Assembly: GCF_004322755.1 (NCBI RefSeq)
Contig: NZ_CP036401.1
Location: 2,356,001-2,420,000 of the forward strand
Direction of reading: 5' to 3'
DNA from: Pseudoduganella albidiflava
GTDB taxonomy: Bacteria; Pseudomonadota; Gammaproteobacteria; Burkholderiales; Burkholderiaceae_D
Length of the DNA: 64,000 nt
Part shown: one piece after another, positions 8,303 to 17,800 of the stretch
How the letters are laid out: each line of letters begins with the position of its first letter
How positions within the stretch are numbered: position 1 is the first letter of the stretch
The notes under the pieces: model-generated
Seen by the model: only the letters and a program-made list of their open reading frames with translations
Told to the model about the DNA's origin: nothing
The model's database searches: none
Translations under genes and position numbers: made by a program

Positions 8303-10089
8303 TTCAAGATCTCCTCTTCTGTGGCGGCTGAAACCAGTACCAGGCGGGTGAACACATTGATTTGCCCGTACAGGGCAAAGAAGCGGTCGAGCATCTGCGC
8401 GAACACGTGCAGGCCACTGCCCACGTAGGCGCTTTCATCGACCGTGAGCCGGATGTCGAGTCCTGCCATCAGCGCGGTTCGGTGGGCCCCTTTTACCCAC
8501 TCGTGCACGGTCTTGCTGGAAAGCCCGACGATGCCCCCAATCTGCCGCTGCGTTGCCGGCGAATGGGGCAGGTCGTACAGGTTCAGCATCTTCCGCAGTT
8601 CGACGAGTCCGACGTCCGACAGCGTGCGTTGGTTCAATGCCAGGTGGGCGACCAGGCGCCAGTGGGCACGCCCGTCAGTTGGAAAGCGTCGCGATGGCGT
8701 GGGTTTGCGCAAGAAGCGAATTGGCGAGCTATCCAGGATGCCATTGGCTTGCAGGTCTCCATCAGCAGCACCGTAGGAAAGCAGTGTCGGCACGTCGCGG
8801 TTACTGCAGGTGACGTCGACAGAAAGTGTTTGTGCTTCCGGCACCTTGGGCTGCATCTCGTCGTCGACGATCGTCATCCGTATTTCGCGGCCAGGTTCAC
8901 AGTCCGCAGTGATGTCATTGCGCCGCACGAGCCAATAACCGCTGGCTTGCCCCTGGCCATGGTGGTCTCCGTAGAACGGCTGCAGCTCGGCGATACGCTG
9001 GCTTGTACCGTTCCCGGTGACCAACCGTACAGTGTCGACGGAATACAGTTCAGACGCTGCCGGCCGCGCCAGGTCGATCGTCAGTGGATATTCCGATACC
9101 CGGCGGTGCAAGTCGATTGGCGCCGCACCGCGGTTGAACAGATTTATCACCGGCGCGCAGTGGGTGCGCAGGTGCCCGGCCGTGAAGGAGGCAAGCGTTC
9201 GCGCTGCCGAGGTATCGCGTGCGCTGCCGCGAACTGGCAGATGCAGGGTGAAGCCTGATTCGATATGAGGCGCTGCGGCGAGGATGGCTGCCAGGTCGAC
9301 TTCGATAAAATTGAACTTATCCGGAAATGAAAAATACTCCGTCAGAAGCCGATATGCAGGGTGCGAGCGTGCCGGCCATGGAAGCAAGCCTTCGTCGTCC
9401 TCGAAACCCGCCGGCCGGACGGGCAATTTCGTCAGCTTGTGCCAGAGTCGCTCATCCGGTGCTTGCACGAATGCCGGCCCTGTACGCAGGAACAACGTGT
9501 CGCGTAACGTGGCGCACAACGACGGGTCACCGTCGATGAAAAGCGACAGGCGCTCCATGCCCAGCTGCTTGATCGGCACCGTACTCGAGAAACTGATTGA
9601 CAGGGCGGCGTCGTATGCGCTGTCGATACGCTGACCGGTAGGTGCGGTAGTCGAGGAAACGAAGCGAGCACAGGATACGGCTAATGGTGAAAGCACGATA
9701 TCGCATGCAGTACGGAACTGGCAGCGAACGCCCTGTACCACGCGCGACTTCAGTTCCGTTCCACGCGCGATCGTACGTGGACCGCGCATCTGGGCTTCCT
9801 TGTGTTCGACCTGGATGACCGAGCATGAAGGGAACGGACAAAGGTAGTGCGGGTAGATGGACTGCAGCACTGCCACGATCAGCTTTGGGTGCCCCGCATC
9901 GAGCTTTCTGGCAATCCTGGCACTAAACAGCGCGCAACCCTGAAACAGTCTTTCCACTTCCGGGTCTCCGCATGCATCTTCAGTGATGCCGAGCGCGCCC
10001 GCCAGGCGAGGGTAGCGTACCGCGAGAACATTTATGTCGCGGCGGAAGGTCGCCAACTCTTCCTGCAGGTAGGGGATCAGTTGATCCAT
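8266..10089 (-). CDS. tssF: Type VI secretion baseplate subunit TssF
   Basis: A TssF (VasA family) baseplate component of about 607 residues. The start at 10089 (MDQLIPYLQEELATFRRDIN) is preferred over 10161 because the family opens directly with a Y..EL..LR.....A..YP..AG.L segment, and GGGAG lies 5 bases upstream. Other family marks are DPEVERLFQGCALFSARIARKLD, LLQSIYPHYLCPFPSCSVIQ-like spacing and the C-terminal GSGLHVFAQMLDRFFALYGQINVFTRL. It is the first gene of the minus-strand island, and none of the other T6SS core genes follow or precede it. Confidence 0.94.
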   Translation of the reverse strand: MDQLIPYLQEELATFRRDINVLAVRYPRLAGALGITEDACGDPEVERLFQGCALFSARIARKLDAGHPKLIVAVLQSIYPHYLCPFPSCSVIQVEHKEAQMRGPRTIARGTELKSRVVQGVRCQFRTACDIVLSPLAVSCARFVSSTTAPTGQRIDSAYDAALSISFSSTVPIKQLGMERLSLFIDGDPSLCATLRDTLFLRTGPAFVQAPDERLWHKLTKLPVRPAGFEDDEGLLPWPARSHPAYRLLTEYFSFPDKFNFIEVDLAAILAAAPHIESGFTLHLPVRGSARDTSAARTLASFTAGHLRTHCAPVINLFNRGAAPIDLHRRVSEYPLTIDLARPAASELYSVDTVRLVTGNGTSQRIAELQPFYGDHHGQGQASGYWLVRRNDITADCEPGREIRMTIVDDEMQPKVPEAQTLSVDVTCSNRDVPTLLSYGAADGDLQANGILDSSPIRFLRKPTPSRRFPTDGRAHWRLVAHLALNQRTLSDVGLVELRKMLNLYDLPHSPATQRQIGGIVGLSSKTVHEWVKGAHRTALMAGLDIRLTVDESAYVGSGLHVFAQMLDRFFALYGQINVFTRLVLVSAATEEEILKCQPRSGTLILA

Positions 10090-10349
10090 CATCTCTCCCA
10101 TTGCTTGAAAGCATGGATCGATGATGACATTGCCTAAGGTTAACGACTTGTTCTGCGGCAAAACTTCCAGTGGCGAGACGCGAATACCACAATGACCGCC
10201 GTGTCGGCGCGAACGCGTTCAATTTTTCTACATTGCAGGCATTAGTAATCAAGTGCAACTTCGATCCTCGCCACCCGCGCCCGGTCGTGCGGCCCAAAAA
10301 AAGACCGTGGGCTAGAATGGCGAACAGCGTTCTTTGAGGGTAAAAAAAC

Positions 10350-10910
10350 ATGAGCGAGGATAAGCAAAAGCTGGATGGCGCGGCGTGGTTCACGCTGTCG
10401 GGTGACGTCAACAGCGACATGGTGCACCGCGTGTTCGAAGCGGTGGCGGACATGACGGAAGATGGCGTGGAGACTGCCCACATCCTGCTGCAGTCGAACG
10501 GCGGCTATGTCAGCGATGGCCTGTGCCTGTACAACTACCTGTCGAACCTGCCGATCAGGATCGTGATGTACAACGGTGGCGCGGTGGCGTCGATCGCGGT
10601 GATCCTGTTCCTGGCGGGGCAGGAGCGCTATGCCAGCGAAACCGGGCGGTTCATGGTGCACAAGTCGCATGCCAGCGCGCCCTCCGGCGCCCGGCCCGAT
10701 GCGCTGCGCATCATCGTGGAAGGCTTGCAGGCCGACGATGCGCGCACCGAGTCCATCCTGCGCCAGCACGTGCAGCTGTCGGACGAGCACTGGCTCGTGC
10801 ATGCCCACGCCGACCTGCACCTCACCGCGCACGATGCCGCGAAGGTGAAGCTGATCAACGAGGTGCGCAATTTCCGCCCGCCGAAAGGCAAGCGCGTCAC
10901 GAACATCTGA
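10350..10910 (+). CDS. ClpP-like serine protease subunit
   Basis: A 186-residue protein of the ClpP/crotonase fold. The nucleophile elbow is seen as NGGAVASIA with Ser81 at the ClpP active-site position, His104 in RFMVHKSHA matches the ClpP RMMIHQP histidine, and the C-terminal LTAHDAAKVKLINEV segment corresponds to the ClpP region LTAxEAxxxGLID that contains the third catalytic residue. It is shorter than ClpP and lacks the usual propeptide. It is not next to clpX or lon, so it may be a stand-alone or paralogous ClpP-like enzyme. It is divergent from tssF. A TAGAAT -10-like hexamer lies at 10313-10318, but no good -35 is visible. Confidence 0.8.
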   Translation: MSEDKQKLDGAAWFTLSGDVNSDMVHRVFEAVADMTEDGVETAHILLQSNGGYVSDGLCLYNYLSNLPIRIVMYNGGAVASIAVILFLAGQERYASETGRFMVHKSHASAPSGARPDALRIIVEGLQADDARTESILRQHVQLSDEHWLVHAHADLHLTAHDAAKVKLINEVRNFRPPKGKRVTNI

Positions 10911-11126
10911 CGGTATTCCGGGGCTCGGGCAAGAAGAGGGCGTGAACCGGGCGAGACGATGGCGAGAAGAGGGCGTGAACCTGCCTGAGCCTAGCCTGAG
11001 CTGGGAGTGGACGAGAAAAGAGCTTGGAATGGCGCTACCCTTCCAAGCCCTTCTCATGGTGAGGCATCCCGTTGCGGATGCCGGCCGCGCAGCGGCCGTG
11101 CCGGCGCGATATGACTCGCCGCGATA

Positions 11127-11312
11127 TTACTTGCCGCGCGAGCTGGACTTCTTGCCGTCGTTCTTGTGGCTTTGACGGCCAGCCTCGGCGTGCTGCTCGG
11201 GCGTGCCGCCCTGGGTGCCACCGGAACGGGAGCCCTGGTTGCCGGACTGCTTCGAGCTGCCGGAAGAGGAAGAACCCTGCTTGTTGCCACCGCTTTTCTG
11301 ATTCGAGGCCAT
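11127..11312 (-). CDS. Small Gly/Ser/Lys-rich protein, KGG-like stress-induced family
   Basis: A 61-residue, highly hydrophilic protein (MASNQKSGGNKQGSSSSGSS ...) ending in charged residues. The segment GGTPEQHAEAGRQSHKN resembles the EAGRKGG motif of the small general-stress KGG proteins such as YciG. GGAAAG eight bases before the ATG gives a reasonable ribosome site. It is probably intrinsically disordered. The function is unknown and the KGG assignment is tentative. Confidence 0.65.
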   Translation of the reverse strand: MASNQKSGGNKQGSSSSGSSKQSGNQGSRSGGTQGGTPEQHAEAGRQSHKNDGKKSSSRGK

Positions 11313-11640
11313 TTTGCTTTCCTTTCGATTGGAGTGGGGTCACGGCCCGAAGGCGCATGGGCGAAAGCGTTTGCACTGATGCGTCGCAATTCGCGGATGC
11401 GTTTCCGGTAGCGAAATGATGCGTTTTTGATCAGCCCCCGGATATCGGAATTAACCGTCAAGCCCTGTAGGACAAGGCCTTGTAGCACGAGAATAAAACT
11501 CGACAATACAAGGACTTGCGAGCTCAGCCGTATCAAAGCATGGACGAGCGCGCCACAAATTGGGCAATACTTTCCAGCGTGCTATTGCTTTGTGGAAAGT
11601 ATGTGGCAGAATGAGGATTTCCCACGTTCCCGCCGCGTTC

Positions 11641-13818
11641 ATGCCTACTGCCACCCGCTCCACGATGCCACCGAGGGCCGTCAGCCCGCGGCACGCCGTG
11701 CTGGAAGAAGCGATCGGCATCGCGCTGCGGGAAGTGCGTGCTGGTTTCGCCACGTTCTGCACGGCGCTGGCGGCACGCCTGCTGGAGCCGTGCCAACCGC
11801 CGGGGGACCCGCGCGACCGCCTTCGCGCCGCCAGCCTGCTGCGCGACCACGCAACGCTCTTGCCGCTCGTGCTCGGCGCGCTGGAACGGGCACTACGCGA
11901 GGAGCTGGCGCAACTGGCGCCGCAGCCGCGTCCATCGCGTGAAGCGGATCAGCCGCTGGCGCTCGTGCCGTACGAGGAAATGGACCAGCGCGTCGCCTTT
12001 GCCGCCATGGCCAGGCCATTCGATGCGGCGCATGCCGATGCACTCGCCACGCTGAATGCCCGCCTGGCCCGCCTGTTGGAGCGCCACACGCTGCGTGTCA
12101 ATCCGTTCCGGCCCGAGGTCTTCATCGCCGCGCTGCACCAGGCGTGGGCCGGCTTCGATGGCGAAGAGGGCAGCGGGACCGCCGTCATGGCGCTGCTGCA
12201 GGCGGACTGCTTCCTTGACCTAGGCGGTATCTACGCCGCCGTCGATCGCGCGCTGGATGGCCATGGTGTACTCGCCGGGCCGGTACGCCGGCCATGGGCG
12301 CGGCAAGACATCCAGGCGCAGGCGCATGACGCCCGGCGCGAAGCCCGGCTGGCCAGCCAGCTGCGGGAATTTTTCGGGCAGTCCGGCGCCGATGGGGCAC
12401 CACAGGGCGGCCTGGCAAGCACGCAAACATCAGGGCAACCAGGCGGGCGGGGAAGCGGGCAAACCGGAGGACAGACAAGCGGGCAAGCAAGCGGGCTAAC
12501 AGGTGGCGCAATCAGCGGCCAGGCGGCGGCGCTCGATCCCCGCCTGCTGGAATGGCTGGCAAGCATGCCGCCGGCGCAGGGCGCGAACGCCGTCCCGCTG
12601 GCGTCGCTCAAGCGCGCAGCGCCACGGGGCATGCTGTCGCGTGCCGACGAAGGCACGATCGACCTGCTGGGTGCCGTCTTCGAGACCGTGTCCGGCGATC
12701 AGGCGATTTCGCCGGAGAGCCGCGAGCTGCTCCAGTTGCTGCAACTGCCCCTGCTGAAGGCGGCCTTGGCGGACAAGGAATTCTTCTTCCAGGCCGAACA
12801 TCCGGCCCGCACCCTGCTCGAACTGCTGTCGCGCATGGGCTGGGAGCGCAGCCTGGCGGGCGCGGAGCGGCGCGACGACCGGCAGTTCCAGGCCATGCGC
12901 CGCAGTGTCGACCTGGCCGCCCGCGACGGCGATGCGGCCACCACGGCCTTCGCCCAGGCCGTGCGCGAGCTGGAAGCGGCACTGAAAGTGGAAGAGGCCG
13001 ATGCCGCCGCGGCGCTCGCGGTGCCGGTGGCCAGCGCGCTGAAGCAGGAAAAGACCGCGACTGCGCGGCGCGCCGCGCGCGATGCGGTGGCCCTGCGCGT
13101 CGGTACCGGCGAGGTGGTGGCGGTGGTCGAGGCCTTCCTGGAAAACAAGTGGACCGACGTGCTGACCGTGGCCTACAGCATCGACGACGACAAGCCCGGC
13201 GCCGTGCGCCACGCCACGCAGGCGATGGACGACCTGCTGTGGAGCGTGCGGCCGAAGCTGGGGGCCGAGGAACGCAAGGCGCTGATCGCGAAACTTCCCG
13301 GCCTGCTCGCCACGCTGAACCGCTGGCTCGACGTCATCAAGTGGCAGGATGCCGACCGGCTGCGCTTCTTTGCCGAACTGGCCGATTGCCATGCGTCGAT
13401 CGTTCGTGCGCCGCTGGACATGCCGGCCGAGCGGCGCCTGGAGCTGTCCGTGCAGGCCACGCAGCTGGCCGCGGAGCGCCGCCTTGCCCGCGCGGCGCAA
13501 GCGCCTCGAACGGCCGGGGTGGCCCGGACAGCACCGGAAGATGAACTGGCCGGCCTGGCGCGCGGCACCTGGTTCGATTTTACGGAGGAGGGCGTGTCGC
13601 GCAAGGTCAAGCTCGCGTGGATCAGCCCGCTGCGCTCGCTGTACATCTTTTCCAGCGGCACGCGCCAAGAAGCGTTTTCGCTGCCGGCACAGGATCTGGT
13701 ACAGCGGCTCAATGCCGGCACGGCGACGGTGCTGCAGGCCGAAGGCGTGGTGGTGCGTGCGCTGTCGCGGGCACTGGCGGTAAACGATGCCGATACCGAC
13801 CCTGCCGTCGCCGCGTGA
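11641..13818 (+). CDS. DUF1631 domain-containing protein
   Basis: A large cytoplasmic protein of about 725 residues matching the DUF1631 family of Beta- and Gammaproteobacteria, whose role is unknown. Family-like parts are the N-terminal LALVPYEEMDQRVAFAAMAR and NPFRPEVFIAALHQAW region, the middle TIDLLGAVFETVSGDQAISPE and PLLKAALADKEFFFQAEHPA region, and the C-terminal GTWFDFTEEGVSRKVKLAWI and LRSLYIFSSGTRQEAFSL part, which is PilZ-like. A Gly/Ser/Gln repeat linker lies at 12417-12530. The start is uncertain: in-frame ATGs occur at 11560, 11611 (GGAAAG 11 bases upstream), 11641 and 11662; 11641 opens a typical N-terminus but has no clear ribosome site. Confidence 0.85.
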   Translation: MPTATRSTMPPRAVSPRHAVLEEAIGIALREVRAGFATFCTALAARLLEPCQPPGDPRDRLRAASLLRDHATLLPLVLGALERALREELAQLAPQPRPSREADQPLALVPYEEMDQRVAFAAMARPFDAAHADALATLNARLARLLERHTLRVNPFRPEVFIAALHQAWAGFDGEEGSGTAVMALLQADCFLDLGGIYAAVDRALDGHGVLAGPVRRPWARQDIQAQAHDARREARLASQLREFFGQSGADGAPQGGLASTQTSGQPGGRGSGQTGGQTSGQASGLTGGAISGQAAALDPRLLEWLASMPPAQGANAVPLASLKRAAPRGMLSRADEGTIDLLGAVFETVSGDQAISPESRELLQLLQLPLLKAALADKEFFFQAEHPARTLLELLSRMGWERSLAGAERRDDRQFQAMRRSVDLAARDGDAATTAFAQAVRELEAALKVEEADAAAALAVPVASALKQEKTATARRAARDAVALRVGTGEVVAVVEAFLENKWTDVLTVAYSIDDDKPGAVRHATQAMDDLLWSVRPKLGAEERKALIAKLPGLLATLNRWLDVIKWQDADRLRFFAELADCHASIVRAPLDMPAERRLELSVQATQLAAERRLARAAQAPRTAGVARTAPEDELAGLARGTWFDFTEEGVSRKVKLAWISPLRSLYIFSSGTRQEAFSLPAQDLVQRLNAGTATVLQAEGVVVRALSRALAVNDADTDPAVAA
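12417..12530 (+). repeat. In-frame Gly/Ser/Gln tandem-repeat linker inside the DUF1631 gene
   Basis: Repeated AAGCGGGCAA-type blocks encode units such as TSGQPGG, GSGQTGGQ, TSGQASG and LTGGAISGQ. The stretch joins the N-terminal and central parts of the protein, and the unit variation suggests repeat expansion followed by drift. Confidence 0.6.
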
Positions 13819-14094
13819 TGCGGATGCTTGTCGCAGCCGGCAATGCCGGCGGTGCGGCCCGTCAGGATGACCGGGACCGCGCGTTGTCGTGGCAAAAAAG
13901 GCAAGTTTAAGAAGAACTTAATGTAGAGTCACTACGCTGCCGGCTCCCTTCCAGGCATGGCGGGCGGTGCTATAATTGCCATGTGGCAATGATCCGCAGT
14001 GCATGCGGGATGCGGCCGGCCAGCGGTACAGGCGGCAAGCAGTGCAAACGACAAGCCGTGCAAACGACAAGCAGGCGATGACAAGGAACCGAAC

Positions 14095-14742
14095 ATGATG
14101 TGGTGGTGGATGGCGCTGTCGGTGCTGGGCAGCATGAGTGTAACGGGACCGCTGGGCATCGCCGTGGCCGTGTGGCTGCTGGCCGGCCGCACGTGGCGCC
14201 TGTCGCTGTCGTGGTGCCTGCTGTTCGGCATCGGCATGCTGCTCGTGGTCGCCACCAAGGTCGCCTGGTATGGCTGGGGCATCGGTATCCCCGAGTGGAA
14301 GTTCGCCGGTTTGTCCGGCCATGCGATGCGCGCCTGCGCCGTCTATCCCGTGGTCTTCTACCTGATGTTCCTGAAGGCGCGCCCGATGGTTCGCCACGCG
14401 GCGCTGGCGGCCGGCGTGCTGCTGGCCGGGCTGATCAGCCTTTCCCGCGTGCCTGTGCTGGCCCATTCGATGTCCGAGGTGGTGCTGGGCGGCGCGGTGG
14501 GCCTCGCGGTGGCCGCGGCGTTCATCCTGACCGCGCGCAGTGAACAGCCGGCCGTCGTCGGCCGCATCCTGGTCGCGCTGTGCGTGCCGCTGGTGCTCGT
14601 GATGCCGTTCACGAAGCCGGTGCCGGCCGAACAGTGGGTGCGCGAGGTGGCCATGCAGCTGTCCGGTAACGAACCGGCCAAGCGCACCTGGAAGCTGGCG
14701 CCGCACCGCGTGCGCCTGCCCCAGCTGCGGCAAGCCATCTAG
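14095..14742 (+). CDS. PAP2-family membrane phosphatase
   Basis: A 215-residue integral membrane protein with about five to six hydrophobic helices. The PAP2 signature is present in order: the SGHAMRACAVYPVV motif (usually SGH) near residues 70-83 and SRVPVLAHSMSEVVLGGAVG (usually SR...H...D.....) near 118-137. A Glu/Ser stands where Asp often follows the last His. It probably removes phosphate from a lipid such as undecaprenyl pyrophosphate or phosphatidic acid, but the substrate cannot be told from sequence. The start at 14095 is supported by AAGGAA seven bases upstream; a second ATG follows directly. Confidence 0.8.
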   Translation: MMWWWMALSVLGSMSVTGPLGIAVAVWLLAGRTWRLSLSWCLLFGIGMLLVVATKVAWYGWGIGIPEWKFAGLSGHAMRACAVYPVVFYLMFLKARPMVRHAALAAGVLLAGLISLSRVPVLAHSMSEVVLGGAVGLAVAAAFILTARSEQPAVVGRILVALCVPLVLVMPFTKPVPAEQWVREVAMQLSGNEPAKRTWKLAPHRVRLPQLRQAI

Positions 14743-14801
14743 GCACGGCGCTGGTGCCTCGCGCGCAATAGTGCGATTTTGTCCAGACCCGTTGCGCGCG
14801 A

Positions 14802-14810
14802 TGGTATGAT
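14802..14810 (+). promoter_or_regulatory. Extended -10 promoter element upstream of smc
   Basis: TGG followed by TATGAT (14805-14810) matches an extended -10 (TGnTATAAT) 61 bases before the smc start. No good -35 lies at 16-18 bases spacing. Confidence 0.4.
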
Positions 14811-14870
14811 AGGCGCCTTTGCAAACAGCCTGCCGGGCGAACAACAGTCGGGCAAAGTACATTCTCCTTC

Positions 14871-17800
14871 GTGCGTCTATCTTCCATTAAATTGTCGGGA
14901 TTTAAGTCGTTCGTCGATCCCACCAATTTCCAGGTGCCCGGGCAGCTGGTAGGCGTGGTGGGACCGAACGGCTGCGGCAAGTCGAACATCATCGACGCGG
15001 TGCGCTGGGTGCTGGGCGAATCGAAAGCCTCCGAGCTGCGCGGCGAATCGATGCAGGACGTGATCTTCAACGGTTCCACGCACCGCAAGCCGGCCGGCCG
15101 CGCCTCGGTCGAACTGGTGTTCGACAACCACGACGGCAAGGCTTCCGGCCAGTGGGGCCAGTATGCCGAGATCGCCGTCAAGCGCACGCTCACGCGCGAC
15201 GGCACGTCCACCTACTACATCAACAGCCAGCCGGTGCGCCGGCGCGATATCCAGGACATTTTCCTCGGTACCGGCCTGGGGCCGCGCGCGTACGCCATCA
15301 TCGGTCAGGGCATGATCGCCCGCATCATCGAATCGCGGCCGGAAGAATTGCGCGTGTTCCTCGAGGAGGCCGCCGGCGTCTCGAAGTACAAGGAACGCCG
15401 CCGGGAAACGGAAAACCGCCTGCACGACACGCGCGACAACCTGCTGCGCGTGGAAGACATCCTGCGCGAACTGACCGGCAACCTGGAAAAGCTGGAAGGC
15501 CAGGCCGCCATCGCCACCCGCTTCCACCAACTGCAGGCCGAACAGGACGAGAAGCAGAAGCTGCTGTGGCTGCTGCGCCGCAACGAGGCGCAGGCCGAGC
15601 AGGCGCGCTGGTTCGCGGACGTGCTGCAGGCGCAGACCGACCTTGAACGCGATACCGCGCAGCTGCGCAACGTGGAACTCACGCTGGAACAGATGCGGCA
15701 GGCCCACTTCGCCGTCGGCGACCGCCTGCACACCGCGCAGGGCGCCCTGTACCAGACCAATGCCGACATCGGCAGCCTCGAGGCGCAGATCAAGTACGTC
15801 GTGGAAGCGCGCGCGCGGCTCCAGCAGCAGATCGGCACGTTGACGGCGCAGCGCGACACCTGGCAGCAGCAGGCCGAGGAATACCGCGGCCAGGTGGAAG
15901 AAGCTGAATTCAACCTGGAAGAACTGGCCGCGAAGGTCGAGGAATCGCGCATGCTGGCCGAGCAGAAGGCCGAACTGCTGCCGCTGCTGGAAGCGGAGTG
16001 GCGCGCCGGGCAGGAAAAGGCGACCGAATCGCGTGCCCGCATCATGCAGGTGCAGCAGCAGCTGGAGCTGGAATCGGCGCACCAGCGCAATGCCTCGAAC
16101 ATCCTCTCCGGCCTGGCGACGCGGCGCGAGCGGCTGCAGCAGGAACGCAACGGGCTGGCAATGCCCGATGCGGCGCACCTGGAAAACCTGCGCTACCAGC
16201 TGGAGGAAAAACAGCAGGCCCTGGAAGAAGTGGGCATGCAGCTGGAAGAGGCGCTGGAGCAGCAGCCCCGCCTGGAAGAAGAACGGCGCGCCGCGCAAGC
16301 GGCCGTGCAGGCCGAAACGGCGGCCAGCGCGCAGCTGGAAGCGCGGCTGAACGCCCTGCGCCAGTTGCAGGAGCGGGTGCAGACGCAGGGCAAGGTCGTG
16401 CCCTGGCTGAAGAAGCACGGCCTGGACGAGTTGCCGCGCCTGTGGCAGCAGCTGGCCATCGAGCCGGGCTGGGAAGCGGCCGTGGAATCGGTGCTGCGCG
16501 AACGCACCGGCGCGCTGCAGGTGTCGAACCTGGACTGGGCGAAACACTTCATGGGCGACGTGCCGCCGGCGAAGCTGGCATTGTACTCAGCGTCCATCGT
16601 TGCGCCCGTCACCACCGCGCCGGCCGCTGCCGCGCCGGTGGGCTTCAAGCCGCTGCTCGATCTGCTGAAGCTGAACGATCCCGGCCTGCGCGGCGTGCTG
16701 CAGGACTGGCTGCACCATGTCTTCGTGGCCGAGGATACCGCCCAGGCGTTCTCGCAACGCGCGCACCTGCCGGCCGGCGCCTGCTTCGTCACGCGCCAGG
16801 GCCACGTCATCACGCAGTCGAGCGTGCGCTTCCACGCCGCCGATTCGGAGCAGGAAGGCATGCTGGGCCGCCAGCAGGAGATCGACAACATCGGCAAGCA
16901 GCTGCGCGCGCAGGCACTGCTGGCCGAGGAAGCACGTACTCGCGCGGCGCGGGCCGAGGCGGCGGTGACGAACCACGCGCGCCTGCTGGCCGAGCTGCGG
17001 CAGAAGAACGCCTCGCTGACCTCGTCCGTGCATGCGGTGCAGCTGGACGTGGTCAAGCTGTCCGAGATCGAGGCCCGCTTCGCCCAGCGCAGCACGCAGA
17101 TCGAGGGCGACCTCGCCGAAATCGCCGCGCAGGAAGCCGAGCAGGCGCAGGCCCGGCTGGAATCGGAAGAAAAGTTCGAACAGCTCGACATGGAGCTGGC
17201 CGAACTGCAGGGCGCGCACGAGGAGGGGCAGGAAGGCTTCCTGCGCATCGAGGGCCGGCTGGCCGATGCGCGCGAGGCGCTGCGCGACCTGGAGCGGCGC
17301 GCCCAGGAAGCGGAGTTCGCCGAAAAATCCGCGCGCAACCGCATCGACGAACTGCGCCGCAGCATCGCCACCGCCACCACGCAGGCCGCCCAGGTGGCCG
17401 AAAGCCTGCGCGCCGGCGAGCTGGAACTGGCCGGCCTGGTGTCCGGCACCGCGCAGGAAGGCTTGCAGGAACTGCTCGACCGCCGCACCCAGCAGGAACG
17501 CGCGCTGGCCGATGCGCGCCACGAACTGGACCAGATCAGCCAGCAGCTGCGCCACGCCGAAGAGGCGCGCATGTCCGGCGAGCGGAGCCTGCAGCCGCAG
17601 CGCGACCGCATCATGGAAATGCAGCTGAAGGAACAGGCGGCGCGGCTGAACCAGGAGCAGTTCGCCCAGCAGCTGGCCGAAGCCCAGGCCGACGAGCAGG
17701 CGCTCGCCGCGAAACTGCAGCCGGACATGAAGGCGCAGTACCTGCAGGCCGAAGTCACGCGCCTGACCAATGCCATCGCCGCGCTGGGCGCCGTGAACCT

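Noticed and set aside
14779..14810. TTGTCC as the -35 partner of TATGAT before smc
   Set aside because: The spacer would be 20 bases; only the extended -10 is reported.
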